A stretch of DNA of 64,000 nucleotides, taken from contig NZ_CP133671.1 in the NCBI RefSeq assembly GCF_031326345.1, positions 2,418,001 through 2,482,000 of the forward strand. Reading direction: 5' to 3'. The position numbers were made by a program, and so were the translations under genes. This document shows, one piece after another, positions 61,801-64,000 of the stretch. The notes below the pieces were generated by a model. That model searched no databases and had not been told where the DNA came from. It saw only the letters and a list, made by a program, of their open reading frames with translations. The stretch's first letter is position 1. Each line of letters starts with the position of its first letter. Source of the DNA: Aureispira sp. CCB-E. GTDB lineage: Bacteria > Bacteroidota > Bacteroidia > Chitinophagales > Saprospiraceae.

Positions 61801-61934
61801 ATATTGTAATTGGCAACTATCAAGCTATCGAAGTTAGCGAGCCAGTAACTTATATTTGGTGGTTTGTCATTCCAATTGCTTTTCTTGGTTTTTTGGGATG
61901 GTGGAGCTTGCAAGCGTTAAGGCAAAGACGTTAG
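58827..61934 (+). CDS. CHAT-domain protein with TPR repeats and terminal membrane segment
   Basis: A 1035-residue protein: an N-terminal signal/TM segment (about 3-22), TPR-like helical repeats (about 130-420, AKDYYVEAINFM, AQRSYMNALWAL), a coiled linker, then a C-terminal CHAT domain with VVLSNCQTGYG (catalytic Cys at about 905). The region that should hold the catalytic His reads ILHLGLYG, with Tyr where HG is usual. A C-terminal TM segment (about 1006-1027) precedes a short basic tail. CHAT proteases are separase-like. The role here is unknown; activity is doubtful because of the Tyr. Confidence 0.8.
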   Translation: MRTHYFILILSVFMSLVSGILLMSFQLPSDKNTLEKRIESLKRGENLDSLIYYQNLLIDVLEKENDIAALELAGQKFLELVLNATTLSADQKWTYLNQIQTSKAWTYAYKTQWYLESFMTVDKSIDSAYYYLNLLENVPQNKDALIYAYKIWAKDATTYPKDLRAATDYLKKAAQLIENQADSAQLYDAKIVVGMATGDFENALLAAKKMLEETLQQSPIDSVQTAFIYKQLGDIYYQQANYNRAKDYYVEAINFMAERSIYQREQAKLWFQLASCYFNLKNRPLETVLYLRKVFSLVQLGSTKGAIESSDIYLDACNMMALEFLEEKQLDSAQVYLEKMEEVKTDYKKWEKWSTKGKVHLAKKSYNEAESAFQRAVGGGKGFQAQSPETATRWLNLGDCYQIQKKYDQAQRSYMNALWALSNEGKKKGFPAINSLFSKEQAIQILTQKINVMLVLYERSKYSVSLVEIYDHAQYTLEVFRILKAERNLPLSFSDRTVVVYEQFIEVCELLHKRKQEQVYVKEAFQLAEECKAVLLQMMMNEPDAGQFGNVPATVLQKVSTLQQRMLWYQKRYWEAQVFQEKATVLDWYQQQMAALQVSLTLIKQNLQENHTKYYQFKYNTQIARLDSVQQALNDSTTLVQYLEGKEAIYQFIIQKDTLAIRRIFWRTYKPTILKYYKHFTHSKLKQHVQSGGYKDFCMTAYELYYKLMHHELLNKSKRVVIIPDGLLSYIPFETLLTDIPVEKVHEVNFPSLAYLLKQKQIAYNYSSTLWLNEGSRVREPINNEILGIGATYANEELMPIRAQKLQRLRASLKVREGVEAEIDSLSEKYAGDFYLNRYATEYYFKEYASSYGILHLGLYGMIDPDFPEYSSLIFSEDGHEEEDNQLTTNEIKQLNLNASMVVLSNCQTGYGPYQRGEGIVSLGRSFIYAGSPSVVLSLWEQSDLYGPIIMDYFYENLKQKIDKDVALRRAKLKYLKNAKGLEAHPAYWAGYIVIGNYQAIEVSEPVTYIWWFVIPIAFLGFLGWWSLQALRQRR

Positions 61935-62758
61935 TGGTGAGAAGGGGCAAAGAAGCCCATTTTCCAAGGCTTGTATTTAGCAGGAACAATCTTAAAGTGT
62001 TGGACTTCTTTTTGTTCTGCTCTTAAAAAGATTAATCCAACAAAAAAAAGATCAATACTTAAGGTGACACTAGGGTGTGCTTTGATCGTTTCCCAAGCCA
62101 GTTGCATTTCTTCTGACCAATAGATGTCGTCCAAGACAAAAACCGTATCTTGATGGCTGTATTTTAGGCAAGTCTCAAAATAGGATAGGGTAGGTTTCAT
62201 TTGATGGTTGCCATCTATAAAAACATAATCCAAGCGCTGCATTTTTTCTAAAGCCTGTGGTAAGGTATGGTTAAAGTCACCAACAAGCTGTTGGATTTGA
62301 GTGGCTTTCAGTTTCTTGAAATTAGATGCAGCTACTTGAGCGATATTGGGGCAGCCTTCCAAGGTATAAAAAGGTGCTTTTCGTAGAGGGATGTATTGAT
62401 ACAAGCTGCTAATGCCTAAAGAAGTGCCTAATTCTAGTCGATTTTTAGGTTGCAAATAATGTACAAGGCGGAAGAGAAATTCGCATTGCCATTGGGGAGA
62501 AACGGCACTTTTTACAATGCTAGCGATACTTCTAGATGCTGTATTGTTTACCCGAGAACCAGCGCCTAAATCCGTGACGTTTAAGGTCGTTGTGTTTCTT
62601 TCTGAAATGATTCTAAGACGTTCTAATGCACTAAAGTCATAATACCTTCGGTTGTCTTCAATGACTTCTTCAATCAACGAAAATACAAAAGGTGAATGAA
62701 TCGTATATTTTGTTTGTGCTTGCCAATAGAATTTGAGAAAACGTTGCCCGATACTCAC
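61931..62758 (-). CDS. Class I SAM-dependent methyltransferase (Methyltransf_24-like)
   Basis: A 275-residue methyltransferase with RLELGTSLGISSLYQ (SAM motif I region), DYVFIDGNHQ at the catalytic acidic position, and DDIYWSEEMQ. The motif pattern resembles O-methyltransferases of the TIGR04345/methyltransf_24 type. It overlaps the CHAT gene end by 4 bp in convergent orientation. Substrate unknown. Confidence 0.8.
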   Translation of the reverse strand: MSIGQRFLKFYWQAQTKYTIHSPFVFSLIEEVIEDNRRYYDFSALERLRIISERNTTTLNVTDLGAGSRVNNTASRSIASIVKSAVSPQWQCEFLFRLVHYLQPKNRLELGTSLGISSLYQYIPLRKAPFYTLEGCPNIAQVAASNFKKLKATQIQQLVGDFNHTLPQALEKMQRLDYVFIDGNHQMKPTLSYFETCLKYSHQDTVFVLDDIYWSEEMQLAWETIKAHPSVTLSIDLFFVGLIFLRAEQKEVQHFKIVPAKYKPWKMGFFAPSHH

Positions 62759-62882
62759 TGTTAGAGGATTGTAGATAGCTAATGTAAATAGAGGATTTAA
62801 AAACGAACATTCTAATAGATTTTTAACGAACTATTGACGTGTTAGTTTTCAAATCCTCTCATAGTAGTATGATTGTAATTGC

Positions 62883-64000
62883 TTAAAATGTAAAGTCAGC
62901 TCTTAGACTAAAGTTTCTAGGTGCTTCTACTTTTCCTGGTTGGATAGCGTACTCATTGTTCAGCACGTTATTCATCAAGAAAGAAACCTTGACAAACTTT
63001 GCAATTTGATAAGCTAACCTTGCATTTAAAACAAAAGAACCATTGTTGTGTTTTTGTCTAAAGTAGTATATTTTGGTAAGTGGATCTAATGATGGGGAAG
63101 TGCCTCCGATTAAAAATTTGTCAATCGCTTCCATAAAAGAAAGGTATTGGACTGTTACTCCTGCTGAAATTCCTTTGTAAGTGACTTGCCCATCAAACTT
63201 TATAGTATGTCTATTTCTATATTTTAAAATATTTTCTTCAGATGTTGAGAATTCCTTAATATCTGCTTGAACAATACTATCTTGGAAGTTTTTATACTGA
63301 GGATTTAAAAAGGTGTATCCCGCTAGTAAGGCTACTTTGAAGTCACCTAAATTACCTTGACCTGTTACACTAACATCAATTCCTGTGATACGAGTATTGC
63401 CAATGTTTTGAACTTGAAAAGCAATAGGAGCATTAAAATACTGTGAGTTGATTTCACGAGAAGCTTGAAATTCCATCATGTTTTCATATTCCGACCAGAA
63501 ACCTGCAATATCCAAAAATCCTTGCCATTTGCCAATCTTAAATCCTTGTTTGACACCAATTTCTGCACTCCAACCAGTTTCTGAGACCAATCCTGGGTTG
63601 GGAGCAACAGTAATACCTCCAGCGGTTGTAGAAATGAATTTTTCCAATACAGTAGGGAAACGATAACCTTGTCCCCAAGAAGCACGGAAGAAGGTGGCTT
63701 CTCCTAATTGATAACTAGCTCCAAAACGGAACACAGGTCTATGTTCTATCGTATCACGCAAAGCAATATGTCTATCTCCGTTACGAAGGGGAGTTCCTCT
63801 TAAGGTTAATGTATAATGGATAGAGTCAGGATAAGCTGTTGTGTTTATCTCGTAACGGGCACCAAATGAAAGGTTTAGGCGTTTGAAAAACTTTTTATCT
63901 AATTGTAGATAAGCAGCAAAATTATTGTGTGTATAACTTTCATTTCCATAAACTTCAGCAGTTGACATCACTGAACTTGCTACAACACCAGCGGCCAATT
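62883..64000 (-). CDS. TonB-dependent receptor, 3' part (5' end outside window)
   Basis: The frame is open to the end of the window, so the N-terminus with the plug is missing. The 371 visible residues are beta-barrel strands with alternating aromatic and polar residues: FGARYEINTT, FRASWGQGYRFP, FLNPQYKNF, and a terminal barrel strand ending in LRADFTF, where the last aromatic is the outer membrane assembly signal. Such receptors import siderophores, vitamins or glycans using TonB energy. The ligand cannot be told. Confidence 0.85.
   Translation of the reverse strand, partial: LAAGVVASSVMSTAEVYGNESYTHNNFAAYLQLDKKFFKRLNLSFGARYEINTTAYPDSIHYTLTLRGTPLRNGDRHIALRDTIEHRPVFRFGASYQLGEATFFRASWGQGYRFPTVLEKFISTTAGGITVAPNPGLVSETGWSAEIGVKQGFKIGKWQGFLDIAGFWSEYENMMEFQASREINSQYFNAPIAFQVQNIGNTRITGIDVSVTGQGNLGDFKVALLAGYTFLNPQYKNFQDSIVQADIKEFSTSEENILKYRNRHTIKFDGQVTYKGISAGVTVQYLSFMEAIDKFLIGGTSPSLDPLTKIYYFRQKHNNGSFVLNARLAYQIAKFVKVSFLMNNVLNNEYAIQPGKVEAPRNFSLRADFTF

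Overview
The window looks like a Bacteroidota chromosome. Promoters upstream of several genes match the Bacteroidota -7 box TAnnTTTG, the DNA is AT-rich, and the core genes (rimO, accD, ligA, a TonB-dependent receptor, a CHAT/TPR protein, a large C1 peptidase) are typical of the phylum. Gene style suggests a Saprospiria-like marine lineage such as Aureispira, but that is inference only.

The window has two halves. Positions 1 to about 39,990 are mobile DNA and positions 39,978-64,000 are ordinary chromosome. The boundary is a tRNA-Ala(GGC) gene on the minus strand (39978-40051). A 16-bp piece of its 3' end is repeated exactly at 21636-21651. A tyrosine recombinase lies just inside each copy (20332-21237 and 38827-39876). 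I read this as two integrative elements in tandem at one tRNA.

Left element (before 1 to 21651; left end outside the window). It has a membrane/zinc-ribbon protein, an ASCH protein, a TTTTCAAA repeat block, a compact FtsK/HerA-like ATPase of packaging-enzyme size, a GIY-YIG-like protein and an amidase. Then come a 1078-aa nuclease-like cargo gene on the opposite strand and an operon of about 14 genes. That operon starts with small membrane proteins and a 226-aa soluble beta-rich protein, continues with many single-TM proteins, and includes a membrane-anchored peptidoglycan-binding protein and an amidase. Together this resembles the morphogenesis module of a tailless, membrane-containing virus, with the 226-aa protein as capsid candidate. 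After the operon are a 28-repeat CRISPR array without cas genes, a second decayed CRISPR locus with a small gene between its repeats, and a structured RNA.

Right element (21636-39991, about 18.4 kb). It holds an IS4-type insertion, a TGTTGGA repeat cluster, a divergent repressor switch with operator-like repeats, a tRNA-like sequence, a paralogue of the membrane/zinc-ribbon protein, a primase-helicase, an A-rich block like the left repeat block, and a second GIY-YIG-like protein. It also carries a type III restriction-modification operon with an HExxH protein between mod and res, a broken integrase copy, and the intact integrase. It shares three genes and one noncoding block with the left element but lacks the ATPase and virion-like genes, so it may be a satellite or capsid-less relative.

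Chromosomal part: rimO and accD run rightward. Then follows a mostly leftward series: START-domain protein, alpha-oxoamine synthase/GNAT fusion, SDR, C1 peptidase, DUF2064 transferase, rhodanese, PAP2 phosphatase, methyltransferase, TrpF-like protein, hybrid histidine kinase, YbjN/CesT-like protein, ligA and a small membrane protein. A rightward CHAT/TPR protein, a leftward methyltransferase and the 3' part of a TonB-dependent receptor end the window. Function calls rest on motifs read by eye; no database search was possible.
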